Assembly: GCA_946965045.2 (NCBI GenBank)
Contig: OX337238.1
Span: 992,001-1,056,000 of the forward strand
DNA from: Epithemia pelagica
Taxonomy: Eukaryota > Bacillariophyta > Bacillariophyceae > Surirellales > Surirellaceae
Direction: 5' to 3'
DNA: 64,000 bases
Both the position numbers and the translations under genes were made by a program. The notes beneath the pieces were generated by a model. It was not told where the DNA came from. It saw only the letters and a list, made by a program, of their open reading frames with translations, and did not search any database. Each line of letters starts with the position of its first letter. Within the stretch, counting starts at the first letter, position 1. Below are positions 33,672 through 44,830 of this stretch, in pieces.

Positions 33672-35258
33672 ATGGCACGTCGTACTCGCGGCGAAGATCC
33701 ACGACGCGGCGTCGGAGCGCCGGAAGACGAAGAAGAAGCAGTTGCGGGCAATCAAGGAAACCCCAACGAGCAAGAAGAGGAGGAAGAGGAAGACGATTAC
33801 CTCGAGGCACGTCAAGTGATGAATCAAGACCTTGTCGACGCGCTAGGTAGCGCCACACAACGAATCGTGATGGCGATCGACCGCGCAGTCGCAGCCATGG
33901 GAGCTCCTGGAGGTGCAGTTCCACCAGGAGGAAATCCGTTCATCCGCACTCCATTGCAAGCACGAACGGATCAGACACTCGACTTCCATCAAAAGGAAGG
34001 TCGCAAGTACTACGAGAACGCGACGCGCTCGCTGTTCTCAAGCAGTGAAGACAAGTTCGATGTGGAACCGAGCAAGTTCCAACTGTTCATCACACTGTTG
34101 TTGAATCGCGCCAAGGATTTGGGAATGCTCGATTCACCTGCAACCCATGGGAATGCGATGCTACCCAAAGACCCCAAGAATCCAGTAGCAGACGGTGCTA
34201 TCAACATCATCAAGGACTACGGACGGGCCCACTTGGAAGACATCAGAAAGTGGGAGCGAGAGATCCTCAACAACGAAAGCAGGATCAGCCAGAACTCGAA
34301 GATTCTGTTTGACCTGTTGATGAACTCCCTAACGGCGAAGGGAGCACAGCGAATCCAGATATGGCGTTCACAGTATACGGTGGACGGCATGGACGCTGGA
34401 GCCTGTTTGTTCAAAATAATTGTCCGCGAGAGTTATCTTGACTCGAACGCGACAGTTTCAACAATCAGACTCAACCTGACTAATCTGGATGAATACATCC
34501 GAACAAACGGCAGCGACCTAGTCGCATTCAATGCCTACGTCCAAAGTCAAGTCGACGGATTGAAAGCACGAGGCCACACAACAAGCGACCTCGTGGTTAA
34601 CCTATTCAAAGGATACAAGGCCGTGGAAGATGACAAATTTAAAGTGTACTTACAAGGCATCGAGAACGGCCATGAAGACGGGTCAGCAGAAGTCAACGCA
34701 CCAACCCTTATGCTTCGTGCCGTCAACTTTTACAAGACCAGGCTCACCCGAAACGAATGGGAACAACCGACGGAGCAACAGAGGGAAGTGCTTGCCTTGC
34801 AAACTCAAGTTGAATCACTGAAGAAGCAACAAAAGAGGACCAAGAACAAGGACAATCCCGATGGGAAACGCCAAGCAAAACAAGAAGGAGGATCGGCAAG
34901 CAAACCACCCAAGCCAAACTGGCTCCGAAACAACGTACCACCAAAGGAAGGGGCCGAGCGCCGATTCCGAGTATGGAACAACGCAAAGTGGTGGTGGTGT
35001 GGTCCAAACACAGGAGGCAACTGTGGCGGCGGGTGGAGGACCCATCAACCGTCCGAATGCCGGACCAAGAAGCGAGAAGCGAATCCATCCGCAAGTAAGA
35101 AAAAGGAAGAAGGAAGTGGGCGAAACAAGTCGTCCAACTTCTCGGGAAAGAAACGCAAACAAGACGCAATCAAGTTGGCGGTTGCCAACGAGGCGATCAT
35201 GTCCGATGAGGAAGACAAGAACCACTCGGACGCGGAGGACTCGGAATACAGTACCTGA
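33672..35258 (+). CDS. gag: Copia gag polyprotein
   Basis: 528 residues from ATG 33672, which is 75 bp after the 5' LTR. The N-terminus is acidic (EEEEEEDDYLE). A helical capsid-like region follows. Near the C-terminus is a zinc-finger-like cluster (WWWCGPNTGGNC, then H-x4-C) close to the form seen in diatom Copia elements, which may bind genomic RNA. It ends at TGA 35256-35258, in the same frame as pol and with no other stop before pol. A stem-loop follows the stop (see separate entry). Confidence 0.9.
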   Translation: MARRTRGEDPRRGVGAPEDEEEAVAGNQGNPNEQEEEEEEDDYLEARQVMNQDLVDALGSATQRIVMAIDRAVAAMGAPGGAVPPGGNPFIRTPLQARTDQTLDFHQKEGRKYYENATRSLFSSSEDKFDVEPSKFQLFITLLLNRAKDLGMLDSPATHGNAMLPKDPKNPVADGAINIIKDYGRAHLEDIRKWEREILNNESRISQNSKILFDLLMNSLTAKGAQRIQIWRSQYTVDGMDAGACLFKIIVRESYLDSNATVSTIRLNLTNLDEYIRTNGSDLVAFNAYVQSQVDGLKARGHTTSDLVVNLFKGYKAVEDDKFKVYLQGIENGHEDGSAEVNAPTLMLRAVNFYKTRLTRNEWEQPTEQQREVLALQTQVESLKKQQKRTKNKDNPDGKRQAKQEGGSASKPPKPNWLRNNVPPKEGAERRFRVWNNAKWWWCGPNTGGNCGGGWRTHQPSECRTKKREANPSASKKKEEGSGRNKSSNFSGKKRKQDAIKLAVANEAIMSDEEDKNHSDAEDSEYST

Positions 35259-35324
35259 CGGACCTGGGGAAAGTGGAAGATAAGCATACTAACCATGATG
35301 GTATATATGTTCACCACTTTCTTC
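35256..35324 (+). promoter_or_regulatory. Candidate stop-codon readthrough signal between gag and pol
   Basis: The gag stop reads TGA CGG, the leaky type II context known from tobravirus-like readthrough. Eight to eleven bases downstream, GAAAGTGG (35269-35276) pairs with CCACTTTC (35314-35321); two G-U and one G-C pair extend it outward to 35266/35324. Gag and pol share the same frame with no further stop between them. A small ACCAT/ATGGT hairpin lies in the loop. Confidence 0.5.
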
Positions 35325-38300
35325 CTTAGGCACGCCATAGACTGGTTGATTGTTGGTATCGCATACCAAGCAGTAATGGGGATCCTGATAATGACGGAAC
35401 TCGTCACGTATATCGTGGACGACGATCCCGAAGAGGAACAGGACCCACAAGATTGGTTATCGCGGGCTCTCCACGCCACCAACAAAGGTATAGAGAGAGT
35501 AGCTGGCAGATTGCACGCCCGAATCAAGTCGAACCGGAACGGACGAATGCGCAGCATCCAGCACCAACTCAACACAAGACGAAGGCACAAAGTGAGTTTC
35601 AGAGTCCTTGCAGCCGTCATCGCCATGTCAGCAGGAATGTCCAACGGAGCACGACAGGTCGGAACCTTCGACACTGACTCACGCTTGGTTGGCATCGACA
35701 ATCGATGCTCAGGATGCATCAGTCACAGGAGGGAAGATTTCCCAGGAGAACTGACAGAATGCAAACGAGCAATCAAGGGATTCGGAGGGGCCAGAACATA
35801 CAATGTTTGGCAAGGTACCCTCCAATGGGACTGGGACGACGACCAGGGAATCCCCCACAGGATGACAATCCCACGATCGTATTACGTACCCGAAGGATAC
35901 GTCAGGCTGCTGAGCCCACAGCACTGGGCCCAAACGCGAAAGAACCAAGACAAACGAGGTGGAGCAGGTACAACAACAACTGCCCAGCACGTCACCCTGT
36001 TTTGGAACAAGAGGGAGAACAGGAAGACTGTTCCCATCGACAGCGAACATACCAATGTCGCAACATTCGCCCTGTCAGGGGGATACGAATCGTATCACCG
36101 ATACTGCAGGGAAACCAACACCGGAACCAAGGATGACGACCGGGATCCAATCACCATCGATGAACTCCGAGTCGATGCAACCGTAGTGTCCGACGACGAG
36201 GAGGCATCCGATGACGATAACGGTGAATCAACACAGGAGCAACAGGATCCAAGTGATTGGCCAATGGAGGACGAACAAAACGACAACAACAAACCACGTG
36301 AGTTCGACATAAACGGTAAACAGGCCACCACATTGGACGAGCCAGCTCCAAACATCATCATAGATGAGGAAGAAAGGCTCCCAACACCAACCGCAGAGTT
36401 GCTCCAATGTCATTACGACTTCGGACACTTACCGTTCACGAAACTTCAAAGAATGGCAAGGGACGGAACCCTTCCATCACGACTCTCAAAATGCAAGGTG
36501 CCAGTCTGCTCTGCGTGTCAGTATGGAAAAGCGACCAAGCGCCCATGGAGATCGCGAAACGGACGCGACCGAGAGGCGGAGCGACCACCGAGCAAACCAG
36601 GAGAGGTAGTGTCAGTAGATCAAATGGAGTCACCAACTCCAGGACTGATCGCACAAATGACCGGTTTTCTAACGAAGAAGCGGTATAAGTACACTACAGT
36701 CTATGTCGACCAAGCGACGGGACTGGGATTTGTCTACCTCCAAAAGTCATCAGGCGCCGAAGAGACGCTAGAAGGAAAACTAGCCTTCGAACGGTACGCT
36801 ATGGCTAGAGGAGTAAAGATAGCTGCATACCACGCCGACAATGGCATCTTCAAGGCCAAGGCGTGGGTCGACGCATGCAATCGACAAAACCAACCACTGA
36901 CTTTTGCCGTGTGGGAGCTCATCACACCAACGGCAAGGCCGAAAGGCGGATCAGAGAGTTGCAAGACATGGCCAGAACCATGTTGATCCACGCCAACAGG
37001 CGATGGAAGAATGCAATAACCGCGAACCTATGGCCCTACGCCATAAGACACGCAAACGACTGCCTAAATGCTGCACCAAACATGCAACAACCAAGCAAGC
37101 GCTCACCGCTACAGCTATTTAGCAATACACCGGTGAACGTGAATCGAAAGCACTGGAAGCCGTTCGGTTGTCCAGTGTATGTCCTGGACGAAGCTCTCCA
37201 GGGAAACAAGCCCTACCATAAGTGGAAGCAAAGGGCAAGAGTGGGGATCTACTTGGGACAGTCCCCAATCCACAATAGGAACGTGGCAACGGTCCTGAAC
37301 CGATTCACGGGACATGTTAGCCCGCAATTTCACGTCAAGTTCGACAAGAGCTTCGACGCTCCAAGACAAGGATTCCTGGAGTCACACTGGCAGTACAAGA
37401 CACATTTCAGCGCAACACCAGAGCGCGCAAATGTACACCGAACGCCGGAGCCAGAGGGAGGCCAAACGCCACCAAAAACTGGCAACAAAAGGGCGAGAAT
37501 CCAGGATCCAACTGAAACTCCAGCCAGCGAACCAACCCAACAACAGAATGATAATGCGCAACCACGAAACGAAAGTCCGCCAACGATCCCAACTGAGGAT
37601 GGCCAAGACCCCAGTGAGACAACCGGGACGCCGAACACAACGGGGGAGGGCTCGACTAGTCGACAACAGAGAAGACGAACAACAAGTGATCGGCGAGGAC
37701 AGAGGGAGCAGGGCGGTAGCACTCCCACTGAACCATCACCATCACAAAAGACACGGTTCGGCAGGACAATAAGACCTGTACAGCGGCTGATTGAAATAAT
37801 GACGACTGAAATAGTCGCGAACACAACATAAAGCGAGCAGGCTGTAGAAGGTGAATTGTTTTGTCTCGAGACCATGTTCCCACATGATCCACCAGCATCA
37901 CCCAACGAATCATTGCTCGCATACAAAGCAGCGGCATCGGATCCAGATACTATGTATCACCATCAAGCGATGAAGGAACCGGACGCAGAGCAATTCATGA
38001 ACGGGATGCAACAGGAAATGGACAGACAATTCACGGATGGAAACTTCTCAATCATCCACCGAAGCCAAATCCCAAAAGGGGAAAAGATTTTCCCAGGGGT
38101 ATGGCAGATGAGGAGAAAAAGGGACATCAAAACCCGAGAAATAAAGAAACACAAAGCACGACTCAACTTTGATGGGTCGCGCATGGAAAAGGGAATCCAT
38201 TACGACCAGACCTATGCACCCGTTGCCTCATGGGCATCAATAAGGCTCATCCTTGCCTTGGTCGCCGCAAACAAATGGCACACCACGCAAATCGACTACG

Positions 38301-39535
38301 TACTCGCTTACCCGCAGGCACCAGTTGAACGCGAGGTCTATATGGAGATTCCTCGCGGGTACGAACTCGCGGACGGAAAGAACAAGCAGGACTACGCATT
38401 CAAACTCCATGCAAACTTATACGGGCAGAAACAGGCGGGTCGAGTATGGTACCAGTACCTCTCGAAGCGACTGGTCGAGGACGTGGGATTCACTAAGTCC
38501 AAAATCGATGAGTGTGTGTTTTATAAAGGGAGCACAGTGTACGTGTTGTATACAGATGACTCCATAATAGCAGGGCCAGATCAAGAGGAGATCGATCAAG
38601 TCATACAGGAGATACAAGACGCAGGGCTAAATATCACGGTGGAGGGTGACATAAAAGACTTCCTGGGGGTAAACATCGAACAGCAACAAGATGGGACAAT
38701 ACTGTTCACCCAACCACACCTGATTGACAAGATCCTGTCAGCCCTTAGACTGGACGGCAAGGAGGCAAAACCCAAGGACGCCCCAGCCGCATCATCCAGG
38801 ATCCTCAAGCGTCACGATGATTCATCACCTTTTGATAACCACTTCAATTACCGATCGGTCATCGGAATGATGAATTTCCTCGAAGCCGGATCGAGGAGTG
38901 ATATATCATACGCAACACACCAATGTGCTCGATTTTGTTCCAACCCACGCAAGGAACACGGTGACGCAGTGAAATGGCTAGGTCGGTATCTGCTGGGAAC
39001 AAGAGACAAAGGAATGACCTTCCAACCAGACCAAGACGCAGGATTGGACGTGTACGTGGATGCCGATTTCGCAGGCAACTGGGACCCAAAGCAACCCGAG
39101 ACCGATGCGGATACGGCACGGTCGCGACACGGATACATCATCCGCTACAAGGGATGCCCCGTCGTGTGGAAATCACAGTTACAGACAGAGATCGCCCTGA
39201 GCTCGACGGAGAGCGAATACACGGGGTTGTCATACGCTTTGAGAGAAGCCATCCCATTGATGGAGATACTGAAGGAGCTGAAGGGACATGGCATCGATAT
39301 CGCCGACACCAGGGCCAAACTACACTGTAAGGTCTTCGAGGACAACAGTGGGGCGCTGGAGATGGCAAAGGTCCATAAATTTCGACCACGAACCAAGCAC
39401 CTGAACGTAAAACTCCATCACTTTAGGGGCTACGTGGAACGAGGGGATATCACGATCCACGCTATTCCTACCACGGAACAACTGAGTGATTACCATTGGC
39501 ACAAAATGTTTTGGCACCACTGCGAAAGATGGTGA
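35295..39535 (+). pseudogene. pol: Copia pol (protease, integrase, RT, RNase H) with one frameshift and one nonsense codon
   Basis: From ATG 35295 (or by readthrough from gag) the frame encodes a protease-like FDTDSRLVGIDNR segment and the integrase His/Cys finger (HYDFGHLPF, CSACQYGK). Integrase Asp residues are in VDQMESP and YHADNG. Near 36901-36906 a probable loss of one base in a T run shifts the frame; the integrase Glu (NGKAERRIRELQD) is read in the new frame to TAA 37829-37831. The same frame continues past that stop into RT (LYTDDSIIAG near 38550) and RNase H (YVDADFAGNW, STESEYTGL) to 39535. The protein cannot be made intact without recoding at both sites. Confidence 0.85.
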
Positions 39536-39570
39536 TGGGATGGACGACTACAATTGTGCGCGAGAGGGAG

Positions 39571-39757
39571 TGTTAAAATATTGGACATATCGCCTCGCAT
39601 GCTCAACGGTCACAACGTATGCGCTACACAATTTTGGGGAACGTACACACGATTCCTACGGGATCACTCCATTCCATTCCACCCCTGATTTAACCTTATA
39701 ATCTCTTTTGCCACCTGAGTCCAACTCATCTACTTGGGCCGTAGGAGAGTTTTCACA
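39571..39757 (+). repeat. Copia 3' LTR
   Basis: 187 bp, with one difference from the 5' LTR (39599 A). It ends 28 bp before the start codon of the sulfotransferase-like gene and may now supply its promoter or 5' leader. Confidence 0.95.
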
Positions 39758-39785
39758 GGATTGATCGACATTCTCGAGATTCGAG

Positions 39786-41057
39786 ATGATTCAAACCATG
39801 GTGGTCACTTCTTTCCTTCCAATAAAGACCCATTCCCTAGCCAGTCGGCCCAAAGAACGCTTCATGTTCAGCTTTTTGGCAGTAGCGTTGTTGTTTCTGA
39901 TAGTTTCTTGCTGTCAGTGGCCAACCTTAACAAGACTCACGTCGGGTTCATCCTCGTTGAACGACGTAGATCGAGTCACTACAGACACGGGTATCTCAGG
40001 CATACATGAGCCACTTCCAGAGATTGCGTGGCTTTTATCCTTCCCCAACTCAGGAACATCCTATACGTTGGCGTTGATCGAATCCGCATCGAACCGTTCC
40101 ATTGCCAGCAACTACGGCATGGAGTTCTCCAACAAACATTATCCAGAACCCTTGCCCGTATATCCACAGTATCCTCAAGGCCCTTTCTGGGAAGGCCTCG
40201 AGTCCGATGTTCGATTTTCCACCACCGTTCGATCATTACCGGATCACTATATCCTGACCAAGACGCATTGCGGGGGTCGATGCATCAAGTGCACTGCGTC
40301 GAGTTATCTTCAAAATGCCACCACATTTCTGGATGCCTGTAAGCGAACGACCTTTCGTCAAAAATCGGACGATTCGTCCGAACAAGCACAGAATCAAGAA
40401 GGTACCATCGATGAAACACGAGTGGCGCGTGCCGTCCACTTGATTCGCAACCCTCTGCACAATGTCGTTTCTCGCTTTCACCTCGAAGCCAAACACTGGA
40501 ATAAAAAGAAACAAGGCTTGACCGATTATCACAAGTTGATGATTCCGATCAATGCGACTGGTTTCCGACAGTATTGCTCTCGTTTAGACAAGAGTTCATC
40601 GTTGGATGCAGAATTTGACTATATTTGGAGTACGATTGCCAAGGAATGGCCTGCCTCCAAGTACCGACCGGCTGATAGCAAGAAAGTGAAAGGCTGGTTT
40701 CGATTGATTCCTTGTCGAGCAGAGTTTGTCAAGTATGTCAAGTGGCATGATCATATCCTTCACAGTGTCTTGCCAGCGCTGGGACCCAACCCGTTTTCCA
40801 AGCCTGTCCCTGCCTATACGCTCTACTACGAAGACTATGGTCATGACCTTCCCTATATCACGAGGCGTGTTTTGGAATTTTTGCAATTGCCCAATGTTAT
40901 CAAGAATGAATCCAACTACCGTCCATTTCGAATCTCGAACTACGACGATCACTATGAAAAGCATGAAAAACAGGCCATTGCCTTGTTGTTGCGTGCCATG
41001 GCAACACCTGAAACGTGGAGAAGGATCCGCCATTATGTTCGAGACTGGTTTGTGTAG
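39786..41057 (+). CDS. Sulfotransferase-like type II membrane protein
   Basis: 423 residues, single exon. A signal-anchor helix is at about residues 27-43. The 5'-phosphosulfate-binding loop is SFPNSGTS (85-92). A candidate catalytic His is in LTKTHCGG (residue 161). The 3'-phosphate-binding motif is RNPLHNVVSRFH (221-232). These fit PAPS-dependent sulfotransferases, with the catalytic domain facing the Golgi lumen in family members; the acceptor is unknown. The first ATG, 39786, gives a 26-residue extension before the anchor. ATG 39864 (MFSFLAVALL) is a likely alternative start. The Copia 3' LTR ends 28 bp upstream. Confidence 0.8.
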   Translation: MIQTMVVTSFLPIKTHSLASRPKERFMFSFLAVALLFLIVSCCQWPTLTRLTSGSSSLNDVDRVTTDTGISGIHEPLPEIAWLLSFPNSGTSYTLALIESASNRSIASNYGMEFSNKHYPEPLPVYPQYPQGPFWEGLESDVRFSTTVRSLPDHYILTKTHCGGRCIKCTASSYLQNATTFLDACKRTTFRQKSDDSSEQAQNQEGTIDETRVARAVHLIRNPLHNVVSRFHLEAKHWNKKKQGLTDYHKLMIPINATGFRQYCSRLDKSSSLDAEFDYIWSTIAKEWPASKYRPADSKKVKGWFRLIPCRAEFVKYVKWHDHILHSVLPALGPNPFSKPVPAYTLYYEDYGHDLPYITRRVLEFLQLPNVIKNESNYRPFRISNYDDHYEKHEKQAIALLLRAMATPETWRRIRHYVRDWFV

Positions 41058-42744
41058 TAGGAGGCGAATGATCAAGTTCTTGAGGTAATTGGTATTTCCC
41101 CACTTTTGGACGAAGGCAACTCACCCGGCTCGTCCTTCGCGTTTGTTCATCCTTCTCTACGTGTTGTACGAGTACAAAGGAAGAGTTTGGAAGGTTCACA
41201 ACGGGACGGAAACAGATGGATGTAATACTCTTTGAGAAGAATTTGATGAGTTTCAGGCTCCTACACCACCCCCGATTGTCGAACTACCCTTTGGTCATCA
41301 TGCCGCTCTTTGCTTCCCTTGTACCTTATGAGGAGTATCTGCATTCCCTGGTCCAAGAGTGTCGTCATCTTCAACAACACTATCATATACTACGACCCAC
41401 CACACAGCAACCAAGAACATCAACGATGATCACGGTGGAGCAACGGGCGAAATCCTCCACTTATTTTCTTTATAATGTGATCGAGTAGGAGCAGCAACAA
41501 GCTCAGCAGGCAGTTTCGGCACCTCTACAGCCACAGGCAGCCCGATGGGATCCGGGGAAATTTTGGTCGTTCGGGACGCATCAAGGGCTCGGTTTGTTGC
41601 TGCAGCCACTGCCGTTCTCACGGAGTATAGAATCAATCGACAGACCATAAATACTTGTACTCAAGAAATAATAGTTTCGTTGTTTATAATCACATCACGA
41701 TTTGGACGTCGTTTATTCTACATGGACTGAACATTGCGACGACTGGTGAATGGATTGGCGAGTTCTTTAGGAATTTTACTTCTTACCTGGACGGAGCCCA
41801 TTTTCTTTTCGCCAATATTGCTCGCATTCTCTGCTATATGCCGAATGCCGACTATCCCCCGGGAACTTAGCCTTCGTAAGGTACCTTAGGCTATCTCCAC
41901 CCGAGCGCCGCTATGCTGACGTATTGGGGCTTTCTGATTGGCCTCGCTATCCGGATAGCGGAATAGCGGAGCCTAACGGAAATAAACTCCACGATCTCCG
42001 TTAAAAGAACGCCGCTATCTCGCGTTGCGCGTACGCCCTCTCTTGTTTCGGTTAAAAAGGGGTCTGCGGCTTGCGGAATTCAAACAAGACAATCAACGAG
42101 AGCACAAAGCATAAACCAAAGATGGAGGACTCGTTGTTCTCCCTCTTCATTGTTGACTGTCATGGTGAATCGCCTTATCCAGTGAGAGAAAGTCATGTCC
42201 CCCGGCTCGGCTCCAACTGCTGTGCCTCCTCGCTCCTTGTTTTGGGGCCAGTGGGGGACATCGGACTCGGAACAATTCAAGATATGGATAAAATTCCCGA
42301 ATAAAACTCATCACCAATCACCAAGCATGAGAGCGCGGTAAGAGGACTGCCTATCATACATGCCGAGCGAAGCATTCCAAAGCACGTGTGACCTTTAAAT
42401 TCATTATTCAATAAGGACCGACAAAACATGCGTTCTCGTTAGCAAGCTCGATCACACAAAATCATTCAGAGAAACAAAAAATTATGGCTCAAGTTGTTCA
42501 AACGAGAGGTTCCCGGGATGACACATGTCATGTGCTTCTGAGAATCGGATTTCTGATGACCGAACACACAAGTGAGAGAGCCGGCCGTATCATCCCACCG
42601 TTGACGTATCACGGAATGGGATGACGAAGTTCCTCTGTGAGGGGTGATGGAGCTCAATTTTGTCTCACAATTCTGGGTTTGGATCAGATCCAATCTCATC
42701 TTCGAAGGTCGAGAACCAACAAGCAAGTACACAACCCAGTAACT
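41058..42744. other. Intergenic region with a palindrome and the duplicated leader of the next gene
   Basis: No gene is supported; frames near 41216 and 41545 are short and featureless. From 41870 to 42060 the DNA is G/C-richer, with repeated CCGCTAT words in both orientations, suggesting a small foldback or MITE remnant. The final ~90 bp match the leader of the first Lys/Gly-rich gene. Confidence 0.5.
41945..41960. repeat. 16-bp perfect palindrome CGCTATCCGGATAGCG
   Basis: A perfect 16-bp palindrome inside a cluster of CCGCTAT/ATAGCGG words (41905-42030). No flanking duplication was recognised. Confidence 0.8.
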
Positions 42745-44090
42745 ATGAAGGTCTTGTACGCAATCATTCTGGCCATTTTGGCCCTTTCTGTCCAGACAGA
42801 ATCCCGAACGATTCGATCCTTGGAAGAAGAAGTAAGTCATTACTGTTATCGATTTATGGACCGTCATATGTTGTTGTTCTCGAGCTGACCAATCGATGTT
42901 TCAATCAGCCATCGAAAGGAAAGGGCAAGGGTAAAGGAGAGGGTGACAGTGATTACTCTAAGGGCAAAGGAAAAGGCAAAGGTGGTGACGATGACTACTC
43001 TAAAGGCAAAGGAAAAGGAAAAGGCAAGGGTAAAGGTGAAGATGATTCTCCCAAGAGCAAAGGCATGGGCAAGAAGGAAAAAGGCGAAGATGATACTTCG
43101 AAAGGAAAAGGCAAGGGCAAGGGCAAAGGTGAAGATGATTCTTCGAAAGGAAAAGGAAAGGGCAAGGGCAAAGGAAAGGGTGATGAGTATTCGAAGGGCA
43201 AAGGAAAAGGCAAGGGATATGAACCTGCACCCTATTACTCGAAAGGCAAGGGCGTTGAGCCCACACCCAAACCAACAACAAAGCCGACTCCCAATCCCAC
43301 TCCCCAACCCACTCCCAAACCCACTCCCAAGCCGACTCCCAAACCAACACCAAAGCCGACTCCCAAACCGACTCCTAAGCCTACGCCTAAGCCCACCCCC
43401 AAGCCGACTCCTAAGCCAACCCCCAAGCCGACCGATAAGCCTACGCCGAAGCCCACCCCCAAACCGACTCCCAAGCCAACCGACAAGCCTACTGTGAAAC
43501 CTACTGCTGCTCCACCAGCCAAGGGCAAAGGAAAGGGATATGAAGAACCATCCAAGGGCAAGGGTAAAGGAAAGGGATATGAGGAACCATCCAAGGGCGA
43601 GGGTAAAGGAAAGGGATATGAGGAACCATCCAAGGGCAAGGGTAAAGGAAAGGGTAAGGGATCTTCCGACTATGATCTTCCGAGATGCCGCAAGAGTGAA
43701 TTTGTCGTGTCGCAGGCATGGAACGGCCCAGTTCTTCTCCCTGATGGAACCATTGTGGAGCTCACGGAAGAGAACCCGTATGCCCCTCCTGGTCTTGGAG
43801 TTCAAGTGGCATTTGTTGGAGAGGTTTTCAATATGGGTCACAAGTATGTTGTGGGTAACAGTATTGAGTCCTGTACACGACTTGATAAGGCCAATGTGTG
43901 GCACTGTGAAGGTACCCTTGTGGATTTGTATGGCTGCAAGGGTCAATTGTCCTTTTCGGGTGTGTTTAAAGACGAGACGTGGACTGGCGAGTTTGTAATC
44001 ACTGGCGGAACAGGTGACTTTGCTGGTGCAACTGGTATTATTACAGACGAGGTTGATGATTATTCTATTCGAACAATCAATATTGACTAA
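42745..44090 (+). CDS. Secreted Lys/Gly-repeat protein with C-terminal beta-barrel-like domain, copy 2
   Basis: Same architecture as copy 1: signal-peptide exon 42745-42831, intron 42832-42908, exon 2 42909-44090, 422 residues. The C-terminal domain is nearly identical ([12 protein letters not shown] retained). The Pro-Thr repeat differs ([12 protein letters not shown] at its start) and has a different unit number, as expected of repeat slippage. Leader and signal exon are almost identical to copy 1. The 3' untranslated regions are only patchily similar, so the duplication is older than the SIT conversion event or was trimmed there. Confidence 0.8.
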
Positions 44091-44830
44091 GCAAAGGCTG
44101 GTCGAAACAACCAAACAATGTGACACTTGCATCCTTTACTTATTTGATTGAGACTGTCTATGGATGGAATACGTACTTCCCACGTTGCAACTCCTTTATC
44201 GCGGCTTGCAACTGATAACGTTCTCGTCGATGAGGTTGGCTTATGAATTTTTGTGTCTGGGCATTTTGATTGGCCCTGCAGTTCATAATCTAATAATCTC
44301 ATTCTTTGTCGTGTACATGGAGTTCTTTAGTGGGAAAGCGATTTCGCACACAGGTTTCTCGTAGTCTCCCTTTGTGTAATCCGACGGAACCATACAAGCA
44401 TGTTGAGCCACATAATGATGGGAGACACCAAACAGTTCTCCACTTTCATTGTTCCTCTCCTGATCTTATCTCTCTATTCTCAACCTCATGCATCGTTTTC
44501 GAAGTACAGTAGATGGAACAACAAGGAAAGGCAGCTTCATGAGTCTTCATCGCCGTGATCTGTTCCTAGGGATTCACAGGAAAACTCGAGTTCCGTTTTG
44601 GTCGCGTATGCAGATTAGAAGACGCTTGTGGGTCGCTCAAGTTCATTCCGATCGCGTCAGAGAAGACTGCGCGTACGTACTTTTCTTTACTGAGTGGAAC
44701 GTTGAAAGGGATCTGAATCATAACCATGTTGTGAATACATGAAAGAAAGGCTTCGCTTTTCTCTCGCCTTGTTCCATATATTCAATCCAAAAGGAGGGAG
44801 AGGAAAGATATTGTATGAGAATTTGAAAAG
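44091..44830. other. Intergenic region upstream of phytoene desaturase
   Basis: The first ~200 bp retain patchy similarity to the 3' flank of copy 1 (for example AATGTGACA and TTGGCCCTG words). The rest should include the phytoene desaturase promoter. No gene is seen. Confidence 0.5.

Larger units (their letters stand above)
33411..39757 (+). mobile_element. Full-length Copia (CoDi-like) LTR retrotransposon
   Basis: Bounded by 187-bp LTRs that begin TG and end CA, and flanked by GGATTG on both sides (33405-33410 and 39758-39763). Gag is followed by protease, integrase, reverse transcriptase and RNase H in Copia order. A purine tract (39562-39570) abuts the 3' LTR as expected for the plus-strand primer. 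I could not identify a tRNA primer-binding site after the 5' LTR. LTRs differ at one base (33439 G, 39599 A), so insertion is recent, yet pol carries a frameshift and a nonsense codon. Confidence 0.95.
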
